The position numbers and the translations under genes are program-made. The notes below the pieces were generated by a model. The model saw nothing but the letters and a program-made list of their open reading frames with translations. It was not told where the DNA came from and did not search any database. Shown one piece after another: positions 9,628 to 18,482 of a stretch of 28,108 bases of DNA (position 1 is the stretch's first letter; each line of letters opens with the position of its first letter). Location of the stretch: the NCBI GenBank assembly GCA_001275005.1, contig JWZX01001958.1, positions 1-28,108 of the forward strand, in the 5' to 3' direction. This DNA is from Chrysochromulina tobinii (Eukaryota; Haptophyta; Prymnesiales; Chrysochromulinaceae).

Positions 9628-10663
9628 CCGAGCAGGAGTCCGCCTTTCGACAGGCTTCTCGTTCGTCGGCCACTCGTCGGGAACGCCGGAAGGAAAACTT
9701 GTCCAGTCAAGTCAAGTCAAGTCGACGAAACAGAAACGATGGCATCCTAAATTAGGTTCAAAGACACCGTGGGGAGCCGAGACACACACACGCGGGACAC
9801 ACACGGGACACACGGGCGCACACGGGCACACGGATCACACAGACGAACCTCACAACCATCCAAACCCACCACCACACAACCCGCACGCGCGCACGACAGC
9901 GCCTCAGCGCGAAGACCGAAACCTATTAGGTTGTCTGTTGTTTATGAAGTGACTTGACTTGACTTGACTAAAACTTGACTGGGCCGTAGGCGGACTTGTG
10001 AATTGGTGTAGATTGGAGTTGTGTGTGAGGAGGCAGGAGGAGGCAGCAGAATACTGACGACGAGTCGATTGGAGGTGTGGTTTGGTGTCGTGAGGAGGCG
10101 CCTACATGTAAAGTACAACACGCCGACGACGGCAGCGCACATACGTGGCGAGGGGGGTGCCCAGACAAACCAAGCGTGGCGGATGGTAACCGACGAGTGT
10201 TGGGGCTGATGAAAGTCATCAGTCAACGCTCAGTCGCTCAGACCTCAGAGCTCGCAGTGAGCCAGTGACCGTCACGCCCCCGTTCCCGTCCGGTTGCGCA
10301 TCGGCACTTCGCTCGCCATCGCTCGATCGCGTGTTTCGAGATTCGACGTCTTTCGGTCGTCCACGACGAACAACGCGGTATTTTCGCACCAAAAAAGGTC
10401 AGAGAAGTCAGAAGAGAGATCTTCCGCGTACACGAATCGATACTCTCTATTGCTGACCCCTCGGTGGAGCTCCTGTGCCACCGACGCGACCACGAGCGAT
10501 ACCAGGCCAAACACGTCGGTCCGTCTCAGCGCATGATGCGTTCCGCAGCCGGCGGCCCGCCCTCTCGCTGCATGTGTGCACACGTTTCCGTTGAGCGTTG
10601 AGCCTCCCATGCCGCATGTTGCACGAACACCCCCCTCCCCCTCCGCCTCGGCTCGAGTTCTCC
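9628..10663. other. Intergenic spacer: upstream region of the TPR-DUF1769-PH-DUF547 gene and 3' flank of NPHP4
   Basis: About 1 kb without a supportable gene. It holds the 265-bp inverted-repeat element at 9705-9969 (separate entry), AGG/CAG-rich simple sequence near 10027-10048, and a C-rich tract near 10629-10646 just past the NPHP4 stop. The short frames here have no protein-like composition. Confidence 0.6.
9705..9969. repeat. 265-bp element with perfect 19-bp inverted (TCAAG)n termini
   Basis: The left end, 9705-9723, is AGTCAAGTCAAGTCAAGTC. The right end, 9951-9969, is its exact reverse complement. The interior is CA-rich, with repeated GGGACACAC/CGGGCACAC blocks at about 9780-9835, two AACCTA/TTAGG-like motifs near 9749 and 9922, and no coding frame. 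The size and termini resemble a small nonautonomous inverted-repeat element. Flanking target-site duplication was not evident. Alternatively these are two microsatellites that happen to face each other. The left terminus is about 80 bp upstream of the ATG at 9627. Confidence 0.7.
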
Positions 10664-13600
10664 TCACGCGCCCACATACTTGAGTGTGATCTCCATGCAC
10701 TCCTCATTCTTGTCCTCCTCGTTGTTGACGAAGACGAGCACGCGCGTGTGCCCGTCGCTCACCCCCCCGCTCGGCAGCGGCGAGAAGTGCAGCCCAATGT
10801 ACTTGGCCTCCTGCGACGGGATCGAGAGCGAGGGGGCCGAGAAGGCGAGCAGGTGCGGCTTGTCCGTCGAGAAGTGGAAGGTTGCGTCGTACGCGTAAGG
10901 GTTGGAGAGGGCCACCTTCTTACGGGCACCGAGCGCCGCAGGCACTTGCAGCTCGAAGGCCTTGGTAATCGCGGGCTGCCGGTTGACGGCGCACACGAGC
11001 CATGACGCGAGCAGAGCCCGTCGCGACAGGTCGACCGCATGCACCACGTACTGGCGTCGGCCGGCGACATGAGGGCGGAGGGCGAGCGTCACCTCCGTCA
11101 GACCACCCGTGAGTGCAAACGGTGCATTCGGCGAGAGCTTGAGCTCGGCAGGCGCGGATGAGAAGCACTGGACGAGCCCCCGCGAGCCGCTGCCGCCGTT
11201 GCCACCGTCGCCACGGAGCATCGCCTTGGCGATCGATGACTGCCCCATGAGTGCGTGGACGTCGACGCGCTGCAGCGCATGCACGATCAGCTCCCACGTC
11301 TCTAGGATGGTATGCATCCACACGTCCGCATACACGAGCACGAGGAAGCGCGTGACCGTGGGCGACGAGCCGCATTTGAACTTGATCGACACTTCTAACG
11401 GCTGTGAGGCCGACCGTTGCTCGTGCACGCCGCACACCACATTGGGATCGGAGGAGCGCACCCAGACGGGAGGTGGCGCGCCGCCGCCCGCCGACGCTGC
11501 TGGGCCGCCCGCAACGCCGGCGACGGCAGCCGCGCTGAAGCCGTGGACGGTGGGGCCGGTGGGGGGAGGCGCGCCGGTGAGGCCGCCGTGCTGTGCGGGC
11601 AAGTGGTGCGGGAGCGCGGACGACGCATGCCAGCGCACGGAGGCCATCCGGATCGTCGTCTTGAGGAACTCGTGCTCCGATTGGTGGAAGCGGAACGTCT
11701 GATCGACCACGTACGGCTGCGGGCGCACGCGCAGCTCGAGGGCGCCTACCGTCTCCGACTGCACATTGAGCACGCGCACGATGAGCGTGCGCTTGCCCAG
11801 GGGCTGTGCCGCCACCTCCGCCGGGCTGAGCGCCGCCGCAGCCACCACACGCCGCCCACGCGTGGGCGAAGTCGCCTCGGCCTCGGCGGCGGCGGCGGCG
11901 GCGGGCGCGCCGTGCAGCGCCACTTGGCCGTGCTGCCATCCCTGGTACTTGATGGGGATGTATACGAGCTCATGCGCTTGCAGCCAGAGCTGTCGGCCGT
12001 GGAGCAGCAGGTTCTCCTCCGAGGGCGTCGAGAGCCCATGGATCGCCTTCAGCGCTCGCCACTCATCCACCGCGGTCACAAGGCTCAGGTGGCCCAGCGC
12101 ATCGTCCCAGTCGATGGTGAATGCATGCGGCTCGGCGTATGGGTTGCGGAAGGGGAGCTCGACGAGCTCGGCAGAGCCGTACGACGGGTACACGTATCTC
12201 GTGAGCGACGCCTGGTCCTGCAGCAGCAGCCGCAGCCGCTCCTCGCGGTGCTTGGCACGATACGCCTCGGCCGCTTTGAGAGATCGCTGCTGCAGCTGCA
12301 GTCGCGCACGTGAGAAGGAATGCTCGTCACTCAACCCAAGCTCAAGGGAACGCGCGACCGAGCCCGCGCCCCCCGCGCCCAGCCCCTCGGCTGCCGCGCC
12401 TGCCAACCTGCCCGCGAGCCCGAGAGACGTGAAGCCATCTGCCGAGCGCGAGAGAGGCTGGCCGGCGCCGCCGAGCGCGCCGCCGCCGCCCACCCCTGGG
12501 TCTGGGGCCACACGCCCGCCAGTCGAGCGCAGCCACTCGCGCTGCTTCTGGCGACGTAGCTGGCGCCGGTAGAGGGAAGCTTCCTCAGCGGCGGTGGGCT
12601 CGCGCGTCTTGGGCACGTTGGCGGGCACGTTCGGGTCGGACGCGTCCGTGAGCGCGCGCGTGCGAACCTTTTGCTTGGGCGCGGCCCCAACCTCAGCCGC
12701 GGCCGCGAGGGCTCGCGAGGGCTGTCCGGGGTGGAGCGGCTGATCGGGCGACGAGCCCGACGAGGCGCCCTGCACGGGGCAGCTCAGGCGCGCGATCACG
12801 AGCTTGAGCTTGCCACGACGGCGCGGCTCGACGACCGCCGCCACGTCAGCCGACGGCGCCAAGTCGATCGAAGTGAGCGCCGTGTCGAGCACATCGACCG
12901 ACAGGTACTCTTTGGTGACGGAGGCGGGCCCCACTCGCTCGGTGCCCTTTTTGAGCAGCGCCGCGAGCGGCACGCGTGCCGTGCCGATCTGTAGCAGCGA
13001 CGCGCCATCCCACACGTCGATGGCGACCGCTTTGTTCTGCAGGTAGCTCTGCAGTCGCTGGGTCTGCACCGCGGCGAAGGCCTCGCCGTCGGCGCGCGAC
13101 GCAACTGCCGCCTGTGCGGCCGAACGCGCGGCCGCATCACCAGTGCCAGAGCGCGGCGCCTCAGTCTCGGCGGCGGGCGGCTGCACCAGGAAGCGTTCGA
13201 CGAGCCCGGGGCCCTCGCGGGCAAGCCCCGCGTCCGCTGCGACCAGCATCAGGTCGCGCTCCTTGGCGGCCTTGGCGGTGGCGGCGCCGGCGCCCTCGGC
13301 GGCCTCGGCACGCGGCGCGGCGGCGGCCTGCGCGCGCTCGGCTTTCTGGAGCGCTAAGATGGGCGCGAGCGCCTTGACGGAGACGGTGAGCGTGCCGACG
13401 AAGCCGCCGGTGCCCGACATGGGCACTCCCGCGTCGATCGCATCCACATTGTCGGTGAGCAGCTGCTGAAGGTCGATCGTACCCGAGGCCACGTCGGTCA
13501 TCGCGCTCTGCGCGTCGCGCGTGCGCCCGCCCGACGCGCCCGCGCGCGACGCCGAAGCCGCGCGCCCCCCCGAGGGCGCCTTGAGGGTGAACGTGATCAC

Positions 13601-14377
13601 CGCGTCGCGCCCAGGCTCATTGGTCTTGAGGGCCTTGAGAAGCGCCACAGCCGCGGCCGAGGCGGGCGGCACCTCAAGCGAGTGTGAGAAGCCAAAGTCG
13701 ACGCGCCGACCGCGTTTGGTCGCGTAGGGCGTGCGAATGGGAGCGCTCGCCAAGGGCGGCGCACCCGCCGCGTCGGCAGGCAGCGGGTGCACGCCCGCAA
13801 TCTCGATCTCGAGGAGCAGCTGCTGGTACGGTGCGTCGCGCCCGTCCTGGGAGAGGGAGAGGTCGCGCACCTCGAGCACGAGGGCGTCTGGACGCGCGCC
13901 GCCCTCGCCGCCCGTCGGGCTGGAGCCGCGTGGCCGGCGGCCAGAAGAGGAGCTCACGGCGTCGGCTGGGGCCGATGCGGCGCCGGCCGCGTGCGCGGTC
14001 GCCTCGTCCGCGGTGAGGAGCATCGCGCGTGGCGTGGTGCGCGGCGCAAAATGGTAGAGCTGGAACGAGAGGTAGATCGACTCGGGCGGGGGGCTCTCGC
14101 CGCTCGCCGAGAAGCAGACGAACTGCACGAGCAGATTGTGCGCCATGTTGGGCGCCCACTCGGCGGCGTCTTCGACGACGGGCACGCCCGCCTGGGCTGC
14201 GGCCGCGCCATCGAGCGCCGTGCGCCCGAGGTGCATTGACGCCTTCCACAGCATGGCACGATCGGCGCGATCGGCGGCCGAGCCGGTGGGCATCGTCGAG
14301 ATCACCCGGGCCTCGTGATAACCTCCACCGCCCGCCGCCACGAGCTCGGCCATCGCCTGCTCAGCCGACGAGCGCAC
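10664..14377 (-). CDS. NPHP4: Nephrocystin-4 homologue, C-terminal portion (continues from the upstream frame)
   Basis: This 1237-codon frame carries the second half of NPHP4, a known component of the ciliary transition zone. Diagnostic pieces are: a C2-like strand region SIYLSFQLYHFAPRTTPRAM (about residues 99-118); AIDVWDGASLLQIGTARVPL (about 448), the conserved NPHP4 motif; a charged RRQLRRQKQREWL stretch; and at the C-terminus a set of Ig/MSP-like domains ending in VFVNNEEDKNEECMEITLKY. The first codon of the listed interval is GTG, and no independent promoter or ATG is seen. I therefore read it as the continuation of the 14361-18482 frame after a one-base-equivalent shift, not as a separate gene. 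Ala/Gly-rich insertions make it longer than the animal counterpart. Presence of the gene implies a flagellated cell stage. Confidence 0.88.
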   Translation of the reverse strand: MRSSAEQAMAELVAAGGGGYHEARVISTMPTGSAADRADRAMLWKASMHLGRTALDGAAAAQAGVPVVEDAAEWAPNMAHNLLVQFVCFSASGESPPPESIYLSFQLYHFAPRTTPRAMLLTADEATAHAAGAASAPADAVSSSSGRRPRGSSPTGGEGGARPDALVLEVRDLSLSQDGRDAPYQQLLLEIEIAGVHPLPADAAGAPPLASAPIRTPYATKRGRRVDFGFSHSLEVPPASAAAVALLKALKTNEPGRDAVITFTLKAPSGGRAASASRAGASGGRTRDAQSAMTDVASGTIDLQQLLTDNVDAIDAGVPMSGTGGFVGTLTVSVKALAPILALQKAERAQAAAAPRAEAAEGAGAATAKAAKERDLMLVAADAGLAREGPGLVERFLVQPPAAETEAPRSGTGDAAARSAAQAAVASRADGEAFAAVQTQRLQSYLQNKAVAIDVWDGASLLQIGTARVPLAALLKKGTERVGPASVTKEYLSVDVLDTALTSIDLAPSADVAAVVEPRRRGKLKLVIARLSCPVQGASSGSSPDQPLHPGQPSRALAAAAEVGAAPKQKVRTRALTDASDPNVPANVPKTREPTAAEEASLYRRQLRRQKQREWLRSTGGRVAPDPGVGGGGALGGAGQPLSRSADGFTSLGLAGRLAGAAAEGLGAGGAGSVARSLELGLSDEHSFSRARLQLQQRSLKAAEAYRAKHREERLRLLLQDQASLTRYVYPSYGSAELVELPFRNPYAEPHAFTIDWDDALGHLSLVTAVDEWRALKAIHGLSTPSEENLLLHGRQLWLQAHELVYIPIKYQGWQHGQVALHGAPAAAAAAEAEATSPTRGRRVVAAAALSPAEVAAQPLGKRTLIVRVLNVQSETVGALELRVRPQPYVVDQTFRFHQSEHEFLKTTIRMASVRWHASSALPHHLPAQHGGLTGAPPPTGPTVHGFSAAAVAGVAGGPAASAGGGAPPPVWVRSSDPNVVCGVHEQRSASQPLEVSIKFKCGSSPTVTRFLVLVYADVWMHTILETWELIVHALQRVDVHALMGQSSIAKAMLRGDGGNGGSGSRGLVQCFSSAPAELKLSPNAPFALTGGLTEVTLALRPHVAGRRQYVVHAVDLSRRALLASWLVCAVNRQPAITKAFELQVPAALGARKKVALSNPYAYDATFHFSTDKPHLLAFSAPSLSIPSQEAKYIGLHFSPLPSGGVSDGHTRVLVFVNNEEDKNEECMEITLKYVGA

Positions 14378-14402
14378 GAGCGCGCGCGAAGGGGCCGTGC
14401 CC
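14361..14402 (-). other. Frame break joining the two NPHP4 frames
   Basis: The N-terminal frame ends in RARALVG then TGA at 14361-14363. The C-terminal frame reads SRALVRSSAEQAMAEL across the same bases. On the plus strand a CGCGCGCG tract occupies 14381-14388. One two-base unit more, or one base fewer, in this tract would join the frames as ...PFARALVRSSAEQ. This fits a slippage error in the assembly, an allelic indel, or possibly +1 frameshifting. No GT-AG intron of realistic length was obvious across the overlap. Confidence 0.65.
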
Positions 14403-17400
14403 CGGCTCCACCGGACGGCCCTCTGCCGCCGGCTTGGCGCCCCTTGCGGCGAGCTCGGCCTTGGCGGCGGCGGCGCGGTCGACGGGCGGGGCGGTGACAG
14501 CGCGGATGGCGGCGAGGGCGTGCACGGTCACAGAGATCTCCGCGAGCTCCGTACGGTCGGGCGCAAAGAGCGGCAGTGCGCTGCGCACGACGTCGGCGCC
14601 GCTCGACCACAGGCCGCGCAGAGGCAGCTGCGCCTCGGCGAGCGGCTCCCCCACCGTGCCTTGGGTGCTCGCGATGCCGTAGAGCACATACGTGAGCGTG
14701 GAGGCTGCCTCGGAGCGCTCGGGCTGCAGCGCCGTCTGCAGCCGTGTGGTGCCCGCAGCGCTTGGGAGCAGCTCGAGCGACTCGGCGTAGTCGATGGACA
14801 CGCTGCTCGGCGCCTCCCCCTTCGCAGGCTCCCGAGGACGCGCGACACGGTTCGTGCGCAGCGGGTATGTGGTAACGAGTGGACGCAGCTGCAGCCAGAA
14901 CTGGTCAAAGTGCGCGGGCACCGGCCCGACTAGCTTGAGCGAGTGCACGTGCAGGTCGATCCGGCCGAGAGGCTTCGAGTGGCGCTGGATGGCCGCGATC
15001 TCTCGCCAGCCGCGGTACGCCTGTCGCTCGAGCGACTGCATCTTCGCAAAGTGGTGCGACGATGCGCGCCTCTCCTGCGCAATCTCCTTCGCGCTCGGCT
15101 CGGGCTCCTTGTCCTTGTCATCGCGATCACGGCGGGGCTTGTCGTCGTCTCTGTCGCGCTCACGCTCCTCGTCCCTATCCTTGTCGCGCTTCGGACTGAC
15201 CCTATCCTTGTCGCGGTCTCTCTCGTCGTCCTTGTCGCGCTTCGGGCTGTCGCGCTTGTCCTTGTCGCGCTCGCGCTCCCTGTCACGCCGATCACGATCC
15301 TTGTCGTCACGATCCTTGTCACGCCGATCGCGATCCTTGTCGTCACGCTCCCGGTCGGCCTTGGCCTTCTCGCGCCGGTCTGCCTCCTTATCGCGCTTGG
15401 GCGAGTCGCGCTTGCCCTCGTCGCGCCGGTCCCGCTCCTTGTCCCTATCCTTGTCGCGGTCCCGCTCGACGTCCCTTTCCTTATCGCGCTTCGGACTGTC
15501 CCTGCCCTTGTCACGCTCCTGGTCCCGGCCACGATCCTTGTCACGCCGATCGCGATCCTTGTCGTCACGATCCTTGTCACGCCGGTCGCGATCCTTGTCG
15601 TCACGCTCCGGACGTTGCTCGGGCTCGGGCTCAGGCGTGGTGAAGGCGAGGTTAAAGGCCTGCTCGGCCGCGGCCACCTCCTGCGCCTGCTTGGCGCTAG
15701 CGCCCTCGGCGAGCTTCGTGGCGAGCGCGGTCGCGTCGTCGGCCTCCTGGCTGTCAAGCTCCTTGCGCATGGAGTCGATCTCCTTGGGAACCGACACCTC
15801 CAACTCGAGCGTGGGTGCGGCCGCGGGGAGCGCCGTCTTGAGCGCCGAGCCGCCGTCGGGGAGCTTCTCGAGGGAGAGAGGGCAGGGCTTGCCATTGCAG
15901 CCGAAGGCCATCTGCACGCGCAGCCGCTGCGGGAAGTTCGGTGGGCGCGTCGGCTCCGGCGTGAGCACCGCACAGCCCCACGCCACGCTGATCCAGCGCC
16001 TCGGCCCGCGGTTGGGTGTCGTCACCTCCGTCTGCAGCTCGAAGACCAGAGCCACGCTTGCATGCAACACGAAGCCCTCGAGCACCGCCGACGAGCTCGC
16101 CTGCGCGCGCAGCATCACCGTACCCGCCGGAGCGCCCGCTGGCGCGCGCGCGCTGCTGTCCGTCTCGAGGCTGATCACCTTCGGCGCCACAAGAGAGCCC
16201 GGAGGCGCGCCCGGAGTACGACCGTCGGCGGAGCTGACGGGTGGCCCCTCGCGTGAGTCCAGCACGCTTTTGGGCGCGAGCAGCGCATGCGACGAGTGAA
16301 GCCCCACGAGCAGCCGGCGCTGGCCCGTGGTCAGCCCCGACGAGGGCACGGGCGTCGGCTTGGCGCCGCCGCGCGGTGGCGGCAGCATGGCCGCATAGGC
16401 CGCCTTGGCCGTCTCCGACTCGAGCGCCGTTCCGAGCGCGAGGCGCACCGACGCTGCGGTGAGCCGGCACGCGGTCTGGAGCGAGCGCGTCTCGGGCTTG
16501 GCGAAGGGCGAGAGGATGAGTCGGCCGTCGCGCCCGGGCTCGCGCGAGGGGAGCAGACCAGGCCACGCCTCCTCGGCGGTGGTGAAGACATCCACAGGCA
16601 ACGCGTGCAGCAGCGGGCGCATCTGGCGGTGCCCCCTGAGCGCATAGCTCAGCTGCGCCTGCGAGGGCTTGAGGAAGCGGTTTCGCCTGTACGGAGGGCT
16701 GAGCTCGGGCTGCAGGAGTGCGAGAGGCGTGCCCGAATAGAACTCGACGCGCGATGTTTCACGCCCGCTGTCACGCCCGCTGTCGGCCACGTCCTTGAGC
16801 GCCCCCAGACCGCTGGACGTGCGGTCGAAGACTTCGAGGATGGCCCAACCGACAGCATGCTCCGAGGGCGGCGACTTCTCGACGATGAGCGTTTGCTCGA
16901 GCACGAGCACACACCGGCCGCCCGTCTGCGCCGAGTGGAAGTAGAGCTCGATGTCGTGGTCGACGTCGATGACGGAGCGGCTCTCGCGCAGTGGCACGCT
17001 CGACCCTTCCCAAGTGCGTCCGAAGAAGCGCCGATCGGTCGTGTCGAAGAGCGAGGCCGAGATGCGGTGCGAGATGCGCGCGCCCGCATTGTCGGCCTCG
17101 CGCGACACGCGCTCGGGCACGCGCAGCGAGCTCACGCCGCGAAGCGTCAGCCGATACGGCACAGTGTCGCGCTTGGGCGGCGGTCTCCCTGATTTGGGAT
17201 CGTACCCTGGTGGACCGGGCGAGGGCACGATGACGTTCGAGCGCATCAGCCGCTCCCACTTCTCGGCAGCCGCCTGATTCGAGGCGTCCGCGTCGCGCGG
17301 CGTCCCGCCGCCAACCGCGGGCGAGGCCGAGCGGCCGCGGTCGCCCTCGTCGCGCCCGCGATCGTCGTCCCGGCCGCCGCCGCGATCGCCATAGTCGCGC

Positions 17401-18482
17401 CCACGATCGCCGCCGCGATCGCCATAGTCGCGCCCACGATCGCCGCCGCGATCGCCATAGTCGCGCCCGACGCCGCGGTCCCGGTCGTCGCGAGGATCGT
17501 CGCCGTACCGCCGATCGGCGTCTCGTCCACTGCCGCGGCCGGGGCTGCGTGTATCATAAGGGTCGCGCGAGCTGCCTCGATCGTCGCGCCCGCCGCCGCC
17601 ACGGTCGTCGCGGCCACGGTCGTCGCGGCCACGGTCGTCGCGGCCACGGTCGTCGCGGCCACGGTCATCGCGCCCGCCGCGGTCGAAGTCCTGGACGCGC
17701 TCCGGGCGGCCGCTGCTGCCCTGGCGACTGAAGTCGTCGCGCCCACGGTCGTCGCGCCCGCCTCTGTCGCCTCTGTCACGATCGTAGGCACTGTCGCGGC
17801 CTCCGCGATCGTACGGGTCGCGCGAGCTGCCGCGGTCGTCACGGCCGCCGCTGCGCATGTCGTCGCGGCCGCTCCGGCTGTCGACCTCCTGGATCCTGTC
17901 GAGGCGCCCGCTGCTGCCCTCACGCGAAAACGACGAGCGCTGCCCTCCCGATGGCGAGGACGGGCGTGCGGCGTCGCGGCCGGCTGAGGAGCTGAACCTG
18001 TCTGCGGTGATCGAGGAACCTGGCCCTGGCGTCGACTTGGCCGGATCATAGCTGGACCTCGTGCTGCTGCTGAGTGAGGAGCCTGGGCCCGGCTGGGACT
18101 TGGCTGGGTCTGAGGAGCTGAACCTGTCGGCGGTGATCGAGGAACCTGGCCCTGGCGTCGACTTGGCCGGATCATAGCTGGACCTCGTGCTGCTGCTGAG
18201 AGAGGAGCTCGGCCCGCCGTACTTGTCGTCGCCGTACCGAGCAGATGAACTCAGGCTCGATCCAGGGCCCGGCTGAGATTTAGCGGGTGCATAGCTGGAT
18301 TTGGCGTCGTAGCTGGACCTCGGCACGCTGGAGCCAGCGGTGACTGATGACCCGGGAGCCGGCCGGCTCGCAGCCGGATCGAAGCGGCTGCCCGAGGCGG
18401 AGGATCCGCGTTCGAGCAGATTGGGCGGCCGCTGGTTGGCGGCCGAGTCGGGACGCTTGAAGCCAGGCGTCTGATAGCTCAT
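14361..18482 (-). CDS. NPHP4: Nephrocystin-4 homologue, N-terminal portion
   Basis: The frame starts at an ATG at 18482 and has 1373 codons. Residues 1-200 are Ser/Pro/Gly-rich, with a duplicated SSYDPAKSTPGPGSSITADR segment. Residues about 200-410 are Arg/Asp/Gly-rich repeats. The NPHP4 N-terminal domain follows at about 430-960, with VPYRLTLRGVSSLRVPERVS and LFDTTDRRFFGRTWEGSS near residue 478, then HDIELYFHSAQTGGRCVLVL. A KDRDRRDKDRD-type charged insertion covers about 957-1124. A C2-like segment, IDLHVHSLKLVGPVPAHFDQ, then runs to the end. The frame stops at 14361, just as the NPHP4 C-terminal frame opens. NPHP4 organises the transition zone at the flagellar base. The long RD-, RG- and KD-rich insertions are unusual and suggest disordered regions. 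Confidence 0.88.
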   Translation of the reverse strand: MSYQTPGFKRPDSAANQRPPNLLERGSSASGSRFDPAASRPAPGSSVTAGSSVPRSSYDAKSSYAPAKSQPGPGSSLSSSARYGDDKYGGPSSSLSSSTRSSYDPAKSTPGPGSSITADRFSSSDPAKSQPGPGSSLSSSTRSSYDPAKSTPGPGSSITADRFSSSAGRDAARPSSPSGGQRSSFSREGSSGRLDRIQEVDSRSGRDDMRSGGRDDRGSSRDPYDRGGRDSAYDRDRGDRGGRDDRGRDDFSRQGSSGRPERVQDFDRGGRDDRGRDDRGRDDRGRDDRGRDDRGGGGRDDRGSSRDPYDTRSPGRGSGRDADRRYGDDPRDDRDRGVGRDYGDRGGDRGRDYGDRGGDRGRDYGDRGGGRDDDRGRDEGDRGRSASPAVGGGTPRDADASNQAAAEKWERLMRSNVIVPSPGPPGYDPKSGRPPPKRDTVPYRLTLRGVSSLRVPERVSREADNAGARISHRISASLFDTTDRRFFGRTWEGSSVPLRESRSVIDVDHDIELYFHSAQTGGRCVLVLEQTLIVEKSPPSEHAVGWAILEVFDRTSSGLGALKDVADSGRDSGRETSRVEFYSGTPLALLQPELSPPYRRNRFLKPSQAQLSYALRGHRQMRPLLHALPVDVFTTAEEAWPGLLPSREPGRDGRLILSPFAKPETRSLQTACRLTAASVRLALGTALESETAKAAYAAMLPPPRGGAKPTPVPSSGLTTGQRRLLVGLHSSHALLAPKSVLDSREGPPVSSADGRTPGAPPGSLVAPKVISLETDSSARAPAGAPAGTVMLRAQASSSAVLEGFVLHASVALVFELQTEVTTPNRGPRRWISVAWGCAVLTPEPTRPPNFPQRLRVQMAFGCNGKPCPLSLEKLPDGGSALKTALPAAAPTLELEVSVPKEIDSMRKELDSQEADDATALATKLAEGASAKQAQEVAAAEQAFNLAFTTPEPEPEQRPERDDKDRDRRDKDRDDKDRDRRDKDRGRDQERDKGRDSPKRDKERDVERDRDKDRDKERDRRDEGKRDSPKRDKEADRREKAKADRERDDKDRDRRDKDRDDKDRDRRDRERERDKDKRDSPKRDKDDERDRDKDRVSPKRDKDRDEERERDRDDDKPRRDRDDKDKEPEPSAKEIAQERRASSHHFAKMQSLERQAYRGWREIAAIQRHSKPLGRIDLHVHSLKLVGPVPAHFDQFWLQLRPLVTTYPLRTNRVARPREPAKGEAPSSVSIDYAESLELLPSAAGTTRLQTALQPERSEAASTLTYVLYGIASTQGTVGEPLAEAQLPLRGLWSSGADVVRSALPLFAPDRTELAEISVTVHALAAIRAVTAPPVDRAAAAKAELAARGAKPAAEGRPVEPGHGPFARARALVG
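15284..15610. repeat. Duplicated ~70-bp segments encoding Lys/Asp/Arg repeats inside NPHP4
   Basis: Two near-identical stretches of about 70 bp, at 15284-15353 and 15541-15610, encode alternating KDRD/RRDKDRD on the minus strand. Related imperfect copies fill the interval from about 15100 to 15610. The amplification is in frame, so it lengthens the protein without breaking it. The plus-strand reading of the same DNA gives a spurious SLSLSR-type frame. Confidence 0.8.
17377..17475. repeat. 33-bp tandem repeat x3 inside NPHP4 (11-residue GDRGGDRGRDY unit)
   Basis: Three copies begin at 17377, 17410 and 17443. They read on the minus strand as an 11-residue Gly/Asp/Arg unit with one Tyr. The unit length is a multiple of three, so the frame is kept. 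It is part of the disordered N-terminal region. Confidence 0.85.
17601..17675. repeat. 15-bp tandem repeat x5 inside NPHP4 (RGRDD unit)
   Basis: Units start at 17601, 17616, 17631, 17646 and 17661. The first four are identical (ACGGTCGTCGCGGCC) and the fifth has diverged. On the minus strand they encode GRDDR repeats in the NPHP4 N-terminal low-complexity region. Confidence 0.88.
17986..18200. repeat. 89-bp direct duplication inside NPHP4 5' coding region
   Basis: Bases 17986-18074 are repeated at 18112-18200 with one mismatch (T at 18003 against G at 18129). The offset is 126 bp, exactly 42 codons. Each copy encodes SSYDPAKSTPGPGSSITADR with flanking Ser runs. The very low divergence points to a recent duplication. 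Confidence 0.9.

Noticed and set aside
9628-10663. Telomere-like or tRNA sequences in the spacer
   Set aside because: TCAAG is not a known telomere repeat, and no T-loop or cloverleaf pattern could be traced.
11417-12572. Plus-strand frames of 298 and 268 codons
   Set aside because: They are antisense to conserved NPHP4 sequence, with Ala/Arg/Ser composition typical of GC-rich shadows.
14794-16299. Plus-strand Ser/Arg-rich 501-codon frame resembling an SR protein
   Set aside because: It is the antisense of the KDRDRRDKDR repeats of NPHP4. Serine runs arise from reverse-complemented Asp/Arg codons.
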